Source of the DNA: Gnetum montanum | Lineage: Eukaryota > Streptophyta > Gnetopsida > Gnetales > Gnetaceae | Assembly: GCA_015680685.1 (NCBI GenBank) | Contig: MNCI01009146.1 | Span: 172,757 to 236,756, forward strand | Reading direction: 5' to 3' | Length of the DNA stretch: 64,000 nt | Shown here: in pieces, positions 34,328-46,889 of the stretch | Numbering within the stretch: the stretch's first letter is position 1 | Layout of the letters: each line of letters opens with the position of its first letter | The notes under the pieces: model-generated | Databases searched by the model: none | Seen by the model: only the letters and a program-made list of their open reading frames with translations | Told to the model about the DNA's origin: nothing | Position numbers and translations under genes: made by a program

Positions 34328-37096
34328 AGAAAAACCATTATTACACTTTACAACCTAGTTTAAATTCTATCTTGCTAGTCAGTTTTATCATTTACTACAT
34401 TATGACCAACATAGCCTTATAACATGAACAAAAACATAAAATGCATAATATGAGTGAAACATTAAGCATTAAAACATATAAATGAATTAAAATTTTAAAA
34501 AAATAATAGTCTAAATTTTTGTCACATATTTTGATAAAAGTTTAAAAAATACATAAAATAATAAACTATCTCTCAAACATCCACGACTAAATCTAGCCAT
34601 AACAACATTAACAGCAAATGAAATAACCAAAATACATAGCTAACTGAAGGTGCTAAGGTGCAACTAGAGGGGGCTAAGGAGCATCTCCAATGTCATCACT
34701 ACTAGTTTCCTAGTGTGTGGATGTAGCAAAGAAGTCCCAATAGCTCAATGACCACCAAGATTGGTTTCAGAAAGCTCTTGCACACAACAACAACAATCAT
34801 TAAAATCATAAATGATCATAACCAAGAAAAAAAGAATAACTATTAGAAAACCAAAATTATTACAACCTTAATGTCAATTTTCTCACTGAAGAAAAATAAT
34901 AAAATTTATAATTTGCAACACTTAGAACTAGAACCATATGATAACCAAAATTATGACCATTTTGCAAATAAACAATCAAAAAAGAACCACATAGTCAACC
35001 AACAACTGATAGCAATTCCATGGTGAAATATGCATAGAAATTATAAAAACATTTATGTAGAAACATTGAAGCCATGAGAACTAGCTTGTACCTACAAAAA
35101 TATTCATAAAATCCCAACTTGAATTTCATAAATTTTTGACTAGAAATCCTAGTTAATAATGAAACTAGCTATAGTAAAAACTCTAGGAGGGCTAGTCAAA
35201 AATTTAGAGAAAATTCAAGCAACTATTGAAAACTAAAATAGAATGTATAAATAACCTTAGGAATCTTGAACACAACCATTAAAATTCAAAAGCCACACTA
35301 ACACTACCTATACAACTAGGAAGGTTTGTAGTTTTAACAATAAAAAATAGAACTATACAATAGTTTGCACAAGAATGAAAATGATAATTTAGAACTAAAT
35401 TTTTTTTCTAAGTCTAAAGACTAATTATACATAAAAAATCAATAAAATAAAACATCTATTATGTATCCCTAAGCCTAGAAAAAATTTTAACGACAACCCA
35501 AAACCATAACGAAATTTAACAAATAATTGCACAACAACACAAAACTATAGAAAATGGCTATAGTCAATCACTGATAAAAAAGTATGAAAATATTTTTAAA
35601 ATTAACAAAACCAATGCCAAACCCTCCCTAAAACCTCCAAGAAACACCAGGAACCTCTAACATTGGCTAAAAAAATTCATCAAATTATCAAAATTACCCA
35701 TCTTCATAAGGGTAAAATAATAAAAACTAAAAATTTCACTATTCGCCAATTTATGAAAAAATTCACACAAAATCAACTGTAGATCAGAATTCAATGATTC
35801 CAATAGTATTTGAACTAAAAAAAATGAAATAAAAATTGATAACTCAAAAAATCAAAAATCCTTAGCCTTTTTCGCATAGAAATGGAGAAAGTGATAGAAA
35901 AAATAATAGAAACTGAAAAACCCCTTGTGTACTCACTTATGGAAAAATTCATAGAAAATTTAGTGTAAGTTAGAATATAATAGCTTAGCTACCATTTCAA
36001 CCATTGAACATCATATTATAATTTTTTGGCCACAAAAATGGAAAAATCAAAGTGTTTTTCATACAAAAAATACAAAAAATTAGCATTTCTTTATGGTGGG
36101 AAAAGAACAAAAAACACATAGAAAAGGCTGGGATAAAATTTGTAACTTGCCATAGAACAGTCCCACAAATAAAGAAATACTGAAACCCCATAAACGTGGC
36201 CTAGATATATCATAGGAATTTTACAAAATTCAATTTTAATCAACACACAATGCTACATGAGCAAAAACACTTAGGATTCTAACAAAATTTCTTACAAAAT
36301 GGCTAAGGATTATGTACTTGGGAGTCATGGTGGAAGATCATTCTCCTAGAAAAGGCCATGGTAGATTGGAGAGTCCTCTTACAACTATGTTAGCCTCCTG
36401 CAAGGCTAGATTCTTACTTTTTGAAGCTCTCCTCTTCAACATCTTAAGCAATTAATGCCAAGATGTCCAAAATCTTCAATCTTCTAGAATTCCTCCAATA
36501 ACTATGCTTGCTCATTGATGTTGGATGGCTAGACTACATTAAGGATAGATGTATTTGAAGCCAAAAATAGGATCAAAGCTCTAATACTATGTGTTTTAGG
36601 TTAGAGGTAATGTAAGAATTTTGATTTCTGCAAAATTGTAATGTGGTAATCAATGCCAAACTTATGCATTAACCACCAAAACGTGCATTTTCCAAAACAC
36701 TCACACAAGTCCCACATAACTCCATGATCACAGTAGAAGGTAGGAATATGATAGTTTAGTGGAAAATCAATTCATTTAACAATTCAAGCTTGATGTGGGT
36801 CCTACTAGGTGCCTCTCTAACAAGCTAATAAAAAATCCTAATACACTTGGATTTTGCCTTCTCCATGATAACTATGGTAGGGTTTAAGCTCCTAGAAGCC
36901 TTGGAATGGATTCTAAACTCCAACCATTTCTAGAACCCACCTTCTAGACATTCATCCATGCCATGTTTGAATCTAAAAACATCATGCCCAAAATTGGTAA
37001 CCAAGTGCTCACATTGGAAGTCATTGAACACCAAGGAAAGCCAAAAATCATATCAAAATTAGCTATTTTGGGTAACTGCTATGATCAATAATATGG

Positions 37097-39197
37097 CTAT
37101 GCTAGCCAGTGTAGTTCCAAGAGGGATGATTCCTTCCACCACTAACCAGACTCCTAATCAACTCCAAAATGATCACACCATGCACCAAACCTTAGCTAGA
37201 GCCTCTAGAAACTCTAAAACTTTACAAGAATACTAAAAAGGCATCAAAATTCATCTATCATGAATGGACTATGTTAGAAACACCTTAACTATGCTGGCTA
37301 GCATAGTCCCAATGTAGTCGAGAGAAACTTGACCATTCAATATCCCAAGTAACTTTCAAACTATCATTTCTTAACCATCACATACTCTTATAGTATGTAG
37401 TGGATTTAAAATGACAAAAAATTGATTAAAGATGACTCCATCCCTATCCCAACCTTGGTACTATGTTGAGAGTAGGCCCAACTATGCTGGCCAACATAGT
37501 CCTAGCATAGTTGGGTAGAAGATTAAGATCAAAGTTTTAAAATAACCTCTAGAATGGCACACTCTAAACCCCAAAGTCTTTGATAATACTAAGATGCAAA
37601 AAAACATGAAAAAATGAAATAAATCCTTCTCCCATCTTTATACTATGCTTGGAATGACTAGCACTATGTTGGCTAGCATAGTCCTAGCATAGTTGGATTA
37701 GGATGGACCATCAAATATCATAAACTATTAAATCAACATATCTAGGTCTTCACACTTCCTTAGAGCCTTTGTTGATCTTGTAATAGTAAAACATGGAGCA
37801 AAAAAAAAAGGCTAAATTTCATTTTCACCTTGGCACTATATTAGGGATCACTCTAACTACACTGGCCAATGTAGTTTCTTGGGAATGGAATAGCAAATGC
37901 CAAAGGTGACTTTCAAAGTATCATATCCTAGCCATCACACCTTCTCAAGACCTCTGATATCTCAAATTGCCAAAAAGTTAAACCAAAGCCAATTGAAATA
38001 CTCCTGACACTATAAACCTACTAGAAACCCCTTGGACTATGTTGGATAGCATAGTTGCATTGTAGAAATCTAAAAATAGGTCATGAACTTGTCAAATTGA
38101 CTTCTCAGTGTATCATCTTAATCTCAAAATCCAATCACAGAATTCAAAAACCATTAAACCCTAGAAATTGAGTTAACAATGATCAAAACTCATCACATTT
38201 CTCCCATCTATGTTGGAAGTACACTAGTCAATGTAGTCCAATGGTAAAATGATCATTTCAACATCGAATCACTATCTAGAATCAATCATCCTAAGCCAAA
38301 CCCTAGCTAGGAACACTAGTAATCCTAAGAATCCATGGACCTACTTGATTGATTATAAATACTCATCAAAAGAAAATATTTACATCATACTATGTTGAGG
38401 TAGGTTAAGAATACATTGCCCAATGTAGTCATGATTCTAGATTAGCTTTGCTAGTACCATGACATCCCAAATGGCCTAAAATTTGACTTAAAAAACCTAG
38501 AACATTATTTGACCTTACCCAATTTTACTTTCACATCATTTTCACCTTGAAAATATCAAATTTCCTCAATCTACACTGAGGTACACTAGGACTATGCTTT
38601 TTAGCATAGCCTTAGCATAGTTCCTTGTCCTAAGGTGGTTACACTAAAACCACAACACTCAAAATGGCCTAAAACTTTATTTGTGAAGTTTAGAATGCTA
38701 AAATCATATATTTAACTTCAATTTCACCTTTTTTTAACCATAGATATACCAAATTTTATCAATATATGTTGAGGCCAGCCCCAACTATGCTAGCCAGCAT
38801 AGTCATGGGATATTGATACTAAAACTCCATTTGAGGTAGCCTATTTTGACCCCCAAATGGCCAATTCAAGCCTCCCAATACTCTATGTTATCCTAGGAAC
38901 TAATGGAACACCAGCTTCAACTCTAACATCTCATAAACCCACTTTTTCCATGCATCTATGATGGGACTATGCTAGCTAGTGTAGTCCTAGTGTAGTCACT
39001 AGTTTTTTATATCATTTATAGCTTCTGGAGGATTAAAACAATGCCAAAGTTCACCAATCTCTAACCCAGTTCACTATGCTAACCATATAGACCATCAAGA
39101 ACTTAAAATTAATCATGCAAAATCTAGAAATCTACCTATTGACACTAACTACACTTAGGCCTATCCTAACTATGCTAGCCAACATAGTCACAGCTAG
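37097..39197 (+). repeat. 12-copy array with palindromic core, 180-193 bp spacing
   Basis: The near-palindrome CTATGCTGGCCAACATAG and variants start at 37097, 37289, 37482, 37664, 37857, 38037, 38219, 38411, 38592, 38785, 38967 and 39180. Intervals are 192, 193, 182, 193, 180, 182, 192, 181, 193, 182 and 213 bp. Sequence between the cores is also weakly repeated (CATCACACC-like and CAAAATTTGAC-like pieces), so whole units appear to be diverged tandem copies. Confidence 0.75.
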
Positions 39198-39439
39198 AGC
39201 AAGTATAGTCATGAGAGATGGTTTCATTTTTGCCTTTAAACAACCTTTAAATGACCTCATCACATGACCAAACTTCCCTATCATCTTTGTAGATCTCTAA
39301 TATGGTCTACTAAGGTCTAAAACAGGAAAAATTTAATCTTGACTGACCAATATTAAGCACCTTTTCCACATGTTTCTCATCTTGACTTATTTGGCCTTGT
39401 TCCATTGTGTTTTAACTTGGTTTAACCTTGGTATTAATT

Positions 39440-40140
39440 ATTCACCTTCATTGCCCTATCATATGATTCAAATTGGCTCAATTTTGTAATTTTAACATCA
39501 TTTGGCTCTATCCCACCAAATATTTTTATCATTTGACATCATCTAGCCTTGAAAAATTTCATTTGGCAACAACTTACATCATTGGACATCATTGTGCCCT
39601 TCTTTTACTCTTTAGAACATCACTTGACAGGATTTCACCATCATTTGTCATTATTTGGATATCATTTAGCTTTACTCCACATTAGTGGGCCTTGGTCTAT
39701 CCTATTAACTTTATTCTATCCCATATTACATTTGTTGACTATGTTTTGGCCTTGTTTGATATCTTTTGTGGGTGTTTAACCATTGTTAAATCATCATTTT
39801 GTCTCATTTGATCATCATTTACTCTTTCATTGGCCTCATTTCATGCTATTTGGCCTTTAGTACGTCCTACCTATCTTAATTCCCCTTTTATAACCTTCGT
39901 TGCTCATGCTTTAACCTTAATTGACATCATCGGATGAAGTTTGACCATCATTTATGCTTCATTTGACTTCATTATACCATCATTTAGCCTTCATTTGACC
40001 TTATTTAGACTCTATTTTATCTTATTTATCTTCACATACCTTTGGTGACCTTTAAGTGGCCTTATTTGAACCTTTCTTGGCCCTTAGTTTAATTTATTTT
40101 AGCTATTTCTAAAGTATTTCACTTTATTTTGGCATTATTT
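39440..40140 (+). repeat. Low-complexity tract of CATCATTTGGCCTT-like motifs
   Basis: Irregular short repeats mixing CATTTGGC, CATCATTTG and TTTGACCTT fill this region. Open frames at 39473-39779 reflect the low complexity. Confidence 0.6.
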
Positions 40141-40200
40141 TCTCATTTTATCAAACATGTGTCATTTAATGTGCTTATGCTTGATATGCATGATTGGAGT

Positions 40201-42200
40201 ATGGAAACTTGAGAGAAATTTAGTATGCCTTTGAGTCTAAGTGAATCGCATGATGATGTTGAATGCTGCGTCAACCTTAATTACCTAGATCTTGAGCTTG
40301 AGAGTCTAATCAACCATATAGCCTCGATAGTGAAATCTATAGAGTGGCCTGGAAACCTAGTTAAAATCCTTAAGCTTGAGGCTAGTGAAATCATCAAGGA
40401 CTCTCTATTTTAGATTCCTATCATGATACACAATGGTGAGGAGAAAATTTTAAAACTAAGTTCCACACTAGATCCTTAGCAAGCTCAAGAAATCACCAAG
40501 TTTCTCCATGAAAACATTAAGGCCTTTTCCTAGTCATATGAAAATATGTACACCTTGACCCATGCCTAGTGCAACATAACATCATACTCAATCCTAGTAT
40601 TATGCCACTTAAGCAAAAGGTTTGAAATATTAGAACAAACTTAGCCTTGATAGTTTGTGATGAAATCACAAAACTACACCTAGCTGGTTTCATTAGGATT
40701 GTTGACTATGTGGAATGGATGTCCAACATAGTGGTATTCCCAATGAAAAATTGGAGTATAAAATTTGTATTGATTTCTGAGACTTGAATAAGGCAACCAT
40801 CAATGTTGATTTCCCTTTGCCTAGTATTGACCAACTTATTAATACTACATCTAGGCATCCCTTATTATCCTTCATGTATGGGTTCTCGAGGTACAGCCAA
40901 GTTAGGGTTAATCAAAAACACCAACTTTGCATGGCCTTCATGACTTCTTAAGGTACCTTTTTCTACACCATGATGCCCTTTGCCCTAAAGAACATAGGAG
41001 CAACCTACCGAAAAGTGATGATGTATATCTAGAGTGATTATATGCTAGGATTTCTCAATGACTATGTAGAAGATATAGTTGTTAAATCCAAAATGGCTAA
41101 TGACCATGACAAGGAGCTTCCATGGATTCCACAATCCAACCTCTCTCAATGTCACAAAAATAGAAAATTTGAACAAGAAAAGAACATGGAAGCTTCATTA
41201 TTTCTCAAATGAAGAAATTATAGCTGAAAGGAAGCATAAATTCCAAAGGACATAGAAAATATTCAATCCAATTCTCACACACTAAATCAAAGAAAACATG
41301 CACTCATATGAATGATGATCAAGGCATCATGCTAAGATTCTATCTCTCTCTCTCTACTCTTCTCTAAACGTCCTATAGTCTCTCATTCTCTTTTCAAACA
41401 CTCTTGATCAAATTGAATGCGCAAGAGGTCTATTTATACCTTTTCCTACTTGTCTTTTCACCTTTCCTCTAATTTATCATTTAATTAAATGTTCATTAAA
41501 ATCTATGGAAGACATCTTTGAAGAATAGAAGACATCTCTCCTACGTGCATAAGTTATTAGAGAAGACACCTTTGAGGAATAGGAGATGTCTCTCTTGAGT
41601 GCCAAAGTTATTAGAGAAGACGTCTAATATGCAATGAAGATGTCCAACTATTAGTGAAGTTGTCTTTCCTAATAGGGTCAAAGTTAAAGGTACTTGTTTT
41701 GAGGCCTTAAACCTATGAACATCTCTAAACAAGTCCCATAGCCCCCAGAACATCCTAAAGTTATTAAAATCACTCCAAAAGACTCCCAAACATGTCAAAA
41801 TACCTTGAAATCATTATCAACAAAACATCAATGAAATAAAAACATAAAAACTCACAAAAATCTATGCACAAACATATTAAGATTAATACATAGGCTAGGT
41901 GATGTTCATTAGACCATGTGCATGACCTTAACCTTGTGTTGAAACAATATCTCATATATGAGCTTGGGCATAATCCTAGGAAGTGTGTCTTTGGTGTGAA
42001 ATCTAGTAAGATACTTGGCTTTCTAGTATCCAATATAGGATTATGTGTAGATCTTGATAAGGTTAAGATCATATCCAACTTGGTAGCACCAACTAACCTT
42101 AAGGAGCATTGGGTACTACAAGGTACATTACAATTTATCTGTAGGTTCATCACTAGGCTTATAGATACAACCTATACAACACATGCTTAAGAAAAGAGTT
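40201..42200 (+). pseudogene. Tat reverse transcriptase, split by a solo LTR
   Basis: The RT region opens with a pre-RT segment (open at 40225-40413). Then follow blocks typical of Tat RT: EITKFLHENIKAFS (near 40480-40530), YVEWMSNIVVFP (near 40705-40745), LPSIDQL-like text near 40830, and MPFALKN (near 40973-40995). The YxDD-type region corresponds to FLNDYVEDIVV near 41050-41085. A solo LTR at 41107-41911 then interrupts it. Beyond it, HDLNLVLKQY and NPRKCVFGVKSSKILGF (41927-42020) continue the thumb region, in frame with the left part once the insertion is removed. Many stops are present. Confidence 0.8.
41107..41911 (-). repeat. Solo LTR inside Tat RT
   Basis: This 805-bp LTR has GACCA duplications at 41102-41106 and 41912-41916. 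On the minus strand it would run TA...TCA, with the initial TG probably mutated to TA. TATAAATA on the minus strand is at 41431-41438. Motifs GAGATGTC/GACATCTC and variants cluster at 41510-41650, upstream of that TATA box. No internal region is present. Confidence 0.8.
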
Positions 42201-42777
42201 TAATATGAGTGTACAACTATATGCTAAGAAGCCTTTGAAAACCTTCAACAAGAGTTGGCACAACTACCCATAGTCTATCCACCATAAAAGGATAAAGCTT
42301 TTCACATCTACCTTACTATCTTGGACATGTCTATTGACTCTCTACTTTTTCAAAAAAAGGATGATGAGGTGGAGCTACCTGTATACTACCTAAACCATGT
42401 ATTAATTACTCATAAGACTTGATACACTAAAGTGGAGGAGTATTGTCTAACCTTGGTCTTCTCATTGAAGAGTGGAGACACTACCTCTTTAGGAGCTAGG
42501 TAAACACAATTTACAAGGATAATGTACTTTGAGCCATAACAACCAATATCTACAAGAGTATTTATATTGCTTATTAGAAAGCCATAATAGCCAAATTTGA
42601 ACTCCATTATATCTCTGAAGCATCAATGAAAGGCTTGCAATAACTACACAACTCATTGTTTCACTTGTACAAGACAACCATAGATCCTGAATTCCATGAC
42701 AAGCATGTCAACATCATTAGTGACATACCAAAGGGCTATAAGAAATTATGTAGTTTGACGAAGCTCTAAAAACCCAT
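42201..42777 (+). pseudogene. Tat RNase H remnant
   Basis: The frame pieces FENLQQELAQLPIVYPP (near 42222-42280), AFHIYL (42297-42315), LPVYYLNHVL (42377-42408) and KVEEYCLTLVFSL (42430-42470) follow the order of the gypsy RNase H. It would degrade the RNA strand during cDNA synthesis. Several stops occur. Confidence 0.75.
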
Positions 42778-43130
42778 GGGACTAGTGTTGTTGGCATCAT
42801 AATATTTGCATCTAGTGAGATCTTCTCCTTTTCTTACCATTTTTAATTCCCATGTACCAATAACATCATGGAGTATGAATGATTGATCATGGAAATAATG
42901 GTAGCTCATGACCAAGGGATTAAATGCTTGATAATTAAAGCTAATTCATAACTTGTGGTTAATCAAGTAATTGAGGTTTGTTCTTGCAAAGATAAACATC
43001 TATAGCCTTATTGTGTATTAGAAAAAAAACTAATGCAACAATTTATAAACATTAGTATCCAACATGTACCCCAAACTAAGAACACATTACCTGATGCCAT
43101 TGTTACCTTATCCCTAAGTGTGATGCTTAA
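42778..43130 (+). pseudogene. Second (archaeal-type) RNase H of the Tat group
   Basis: GTSVVGIIIFASSEIFSFSY, then CTNNIMEYE (near 42857-42885), then VAHDQGIKCLIIKANS and LVVNQVIEV correspond in order to the aRH domain: the glycine-rich first strand, the NNxAEYEAL helix, and the strand with the GDSxLV site. The first acidic residue and GDS aspartate appear changed (ANS), so it is inactive. This extra domain, between RNase H and integrase, is known only in the Tat/Ogre group of plant gypsy elements and identifies the lineage. Confidence 0.8.
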
Positions 43131-44463
43131 TGCCTTTAGTAAGTTACCTAACTTAATCATGAACTATGTTATTCCCATCACATAGAACACTGAAGGTGAC
43201 TATATAGCCACTATCAACACCACATCTCAAAAGAAGTGGTACAACGATATCAATTTTTACATAATGCATAGTGAATCTTCACAAGGCTTGACAACTTCTC
43301 AAAAGGATGTTATCCATAAAATATCAAATTAGTATGCCATTGTAGGAGATAACACATTATTTTGACAATCCTATGATGTCATATTGTTAGTGTGCTTAGG
43401 CAAGAATGAAGCCCACATAGTTCATGAGGATGTATGTCGAGGACATATAAGACCTAGAACCATAGCTGCTAAGATTAAACAACTAGGCTATTACTAGCCC
43501 TATATGGAAAATGATTGCCTTCAAAAGGTTAAAACTTGTAACATTTGTTAATGACATAGCAACCTAATACATGTACCACCAACTCAGTTACACACTACTC
43601 AAATAAATTGGTCATTTCAATGGTGGGGATTGGACATCATTGGACCTATAACACCTAAGTATTTCATAGGGTAGAGCTTATAATCACTACAACCACATGC
43701 TTCATAGAGTGGATTGAAGCTATTTTTCTTAGGAAGACAACATCTCCACAACTTTGTAAATTCATACTCGATAACATAGTAGCCTATTATGGCATACATA
43801 TAACCATAGTCATGGATAATGGACCATAGTTTAGTGGCCAAGAAACAAAAGCCTTTTGTCAAGACCTAGTTATTTAACATTCATTTTTATCACCATATTA
43901 CCCTCAAGCTAATGGACAAGCTAAAGCTAGCAACAAAACTATTGTAAACATGCTTAGAAAGATGATGAAAAACAATAGATGCAAGTGATATGAGTGGCTT
44001 GTCCATGCACTTTGGGCCTATTGAACCACCTTTAGAACTACAACTAGAGTAGCACCATATAGCTTGGTTTATGATTCTAAAGTCACTTTGCCTCTTGAAT
44101 TGTAGGTTCCATCATTGAAAGTAGCCTTATCAAACTTCATCAATAATTAAAAGATAAGGAGTTTTGTACCATGGACCTAGACTCGATGGAAGAGTAATGG
44201 GTGTGAATGCTTACTCACATTGAGAAATACCAGGAGAGATAGAAGAAATAGCACTACCATGATATAAATAAAAAAAAGATCAAGAAGGGATACCTATTCC
44301 TCAAGGTTGTTTGTGAGCATGCAAAAAAGTTCTTAGCCATCTGGGAAGATCCTTTCTTAATCACCAAGGCCTATGGCAATGGAGCCTTCAAGGTGGAAAA
44401 CATAGATGGGAATGAGTTGGCCAGTCCTATTAATGATTCCTATCTAAAACCTTATTACATCTA
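43131..44463 (+). pseudogene. Tat integrase remnant
   Basis: The zinc-binding region shows HEDVCRGHIRPR (near 43420-43455), YMENDCLQKVKTCNIC (near 43500-43550), then the core with FQWWGLDIIGPITPKY (43617-43665), TCFIEWIEA (near 43695-43725), MDNGP (near 43813-43830) and YHPQANGQAKA-like text near 43892-43930. The C-terminal part carries FLAIWEDPFLITKAYGNGAF (near 44328-44390) and ends LKPYYI just before a stop at 44461-44463. Order and ending are typical of Tat integrases. Stops and frame changes are frequent. Confidence 0.8.
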
Positions 44464-45505
44464 ACATGTTTTCTTTATACATGCCAAAAATGACATCCAC
44501 AACCATAGTGACTAATAACAAGTGAGCTATAATTCTGTTCTCTATTTCTTTTGGTATAATAAGTTGGCTATAAAACTTTGTAATAACAAGAACCTATGAT
44601 GACTTGGTTTGCTCATTATATCATGTAGCCTTATGTATCACCATGTAACAAGGTGTTTTCTTTATCTTGTTTTCTTATCTTCTTGGAGTTGTGCTTGCAT
44701 AATGAAGCCTAGAGTCATAGCAAAGGTGCAAGTCATTATGGCAGCAAATTACCACATGACCTTGATGTGAAAGACTTGGTTAGCTTGTCCTTCCTTGCCA
44801 AGAGTTCTTATTCCACTTCACTCCTATTATTCATCCTTTGATCCATTGTCTAGTAGCCTAATTGTAACCTTCCTTTTACTAAAAAACAATGTTCACCTAT
44901 GTTTGATACTCATGCATTATGGCCATTTGACCTCTCCTTAGTCATTCTCCACCAAGTCGATTGAATTTAAAGCATCTCATTCAACAGGAATACCAAATCA
45001 AATCCATCTTTAACAGTCAAATGCTTCGAAGGTTTCACCCTGAAAACAAATATAAGCAAATAGCCAAGAATCGGAAAGGTTGATGAAGATTAAAAGATAG
45101 ATCAATGGCTTCAAACATGCAAAATAAGAATCCTAATGACCAAAGAAGTGTTGGAGAAAACTTTTGGTTGCTCAGAAACATTACTGAGTAACCAACACTT
45201 TGAAGCATGAAGCATGAAGACCACACTGATTAGCCAAAATGTCATGGCCATGATATAACAATGATTGTTAAGATATGAAACTCATTGTTAACCTTCATGA
45301 CCATTTCCTTGTAGCTAAATATGAAATTTATCCTATATCATCTCATCATAATTTTATCCTATTATCACAAGCACTCTTTGGCATGGTTTGACATTATAGG
45401 ATCAAGCACAAAGAGGAACATTGGTGATGGACCCATAGTGGTTTTTTGTATTCTTTTTCAATGTCTCTCAAGTTAATCCTCCAAACATCAACAAAGAGGA
45501 GCCAA
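44464..45505 (+). other. Tat 3' untranslated region and polypurine tract
   Basis: About 1.04 kb without coding potential. ACAAAGAGGAGCCAA immediately before the 3' LTR is the likely polypurine tract. Confidence 0.6.
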
Positions 45506-46836
45506 TGAAACACCACTAATAGAATTCATGTTATAACTTGTTATCTTCATCAACCAACTTGAGGCAAGATTTTATTACAAATATAAGGTTTGTGGCCCAT
45601 GAGCTATATTCTTACATACTTTACCTTATTGGGGTTGAAAAATTCCTCATAAGTTTTTATTGCCTTACTTCTCATGTGGAAAAAGTAATGTCATGTCTAT
45701 ATTTGGACTTGGGAAGGCTAAAAATCCCTTGGGAACTATCAAATTTGGCATTTTCATGGGCTTTATGGTGGTTATGGCCCTGAATATGTTAGAGTTGCAC
45801 ACACCTAGCATTGGAGTTGTTGAGTTTTTCATTTTCCTAGGAATGGCTTGTGTAGTCATCATAAGTTCTAGTAGTTGTAGCATGGCCAACATATTCTTCT
45901 CAAATTCTTAGCAATCTCCACATGGACAAGGTAGTCACCATAGTTTCTAAAAAATCTTGATGATGCCAATGTAACTCTCCAAGGCTAGCATAGTTGAGGT
46001 GAAGCCAACATAGTCACAAAAGTCCTTCTACTATTTTTAGTATCTGGTGTGGTTTTGATCATTCTAGGATGTCAAAAATTACCACAAATGGACAACTATG
46101 TTGGGAATTATGGCCTATTGCACTAGAAAACAACACCAATTTGTCAACAATCATGGAAAAAATTTTCAACCTAAAATCAACAACCTTGGAGCCTATAATA
46201 GCCAAACTTAAACACCTTATTCAAGTGTGGAACATTTTTTCAACCTAACAATCTTTGCAACCTTAGGAACATTGAACCCATTTGGCATTTGTAAGACTTT
46301 TTTAGTAAGTTGAAATCTACCTGGGCATCAAAAACTCTTAGTGTATCCCCATTGCAACATGAGTCAAACACCAACATTTACACCACCAATAATCAAGGTT
46401 GCATATTCAAGTGAAAACTACAACAAGCTCTTAGTGATCAAAGTTGGGAAGTACCTAAATCATGGAGTTTGACTATAAAACATAACTTACCAGCTTCAAT
46501 AAGCTTCAAGCTCCATTCAATTAGGCTTATTATGCATTTAAGCACATAATATTTACTCTTTAAACTTTATTCCTTAAGCATTTTGCTACTTTAGTAAAGT
46601 TTACAGTTCATTTGTTATGTAGAATCTATTTCAAGTTTTAATTTCTATGTTTATTTTTCATTCAAATATGCAATTTTTTTCTTTGTTTACATTCTTTAAT
46701 TTCATAGGTAATTGACTAGACCATCTAGGGCACCTTGAATCCTCTTTCTCAAAGGCCCTTGGAATTCAAGGTCAAAACTATTTCCACAACCAAGATTTTT
46801 GGTTTTTTGCAACAATCGAAGTTTTTAGGTGCAATA
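45506..46836 (+). repeat. Tat 3' LTR
   Basis: This is the uninterrupted 1331-bp copy of the LTR. It starts TGAAACACC and ends TGCAATA followed by GTTAG. It shows the T2 empty site near 46000. Open frames at 45538-45911 are LTR sequence. Confidence 0.87.
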
Positions 46837-46889
46837 GTTAGAAAATAAAACATCAAAGGTTCAAAACACAAATATACCAAATGGTAAGG

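Larger units (their letters stand above)
33906..40200 (+). other. Long spacer between Tat protease and RT
   Basis: About 6.3 kb without recognisable coding sequence separate protease from RT. From left to right it holds a 33-bp tandem repeat (34206-34327), AT-rich sequence (34340-36980), a roughly 188-bp repeat array (37097-39197) and a low-complexity CATCATTTGGCC-type tract (39440-40140). In Ogre elements an intron separates protease from RT, so this may be an enlarged intron; no splice site was proven here. Confidence 0.6.
20232..46836 (+). mobile_element. Giant Ogre/Tat-like Ty3/gypsy element
   Basis: The order is 5' LTR, primer site, gag, protease, long spacer, RT, RNase H, second (archaeal-type) RNase H, integrase, 3' untranslated region and 3' LTR. 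Perfect GTTAG target duplications lie at 20227-20231 and 46837-46841. The uninterrupted paralogous site in the left LTR of H reads ...CATAGGATAGAAAATAAG near 6090. The second RNase H is the hallmark of the Tat group. Removing T2 (7012 bp with its duplication), the solo LTR in gag (794) and the solo LTR in RT (810) leaves about 18.0 kb, within the range known for Ogre-type elements. All genes carry stops or frameshifts. Confidence 0.88.

Noticed and set aside
34102-34338. Protein with an 11-residue GGPYDL repeat
   Set aside because: It is a translation of a 33-bp tandem repeat on the strand opposite to the element genes, in a non-coding spacer.
37097-39197. Regularly spaced palindromic repeats resembling a CRISPR array
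   Set aside because: Spacing of 180-213 bp is far too large, the units are diverged, the sequence between them is itself repeated, and the genome is a plant.
39473-39779. Two overlapping frames of about 70 codons
   Set aside because: They lie in a low-complexity tract made of short repeated motifs.
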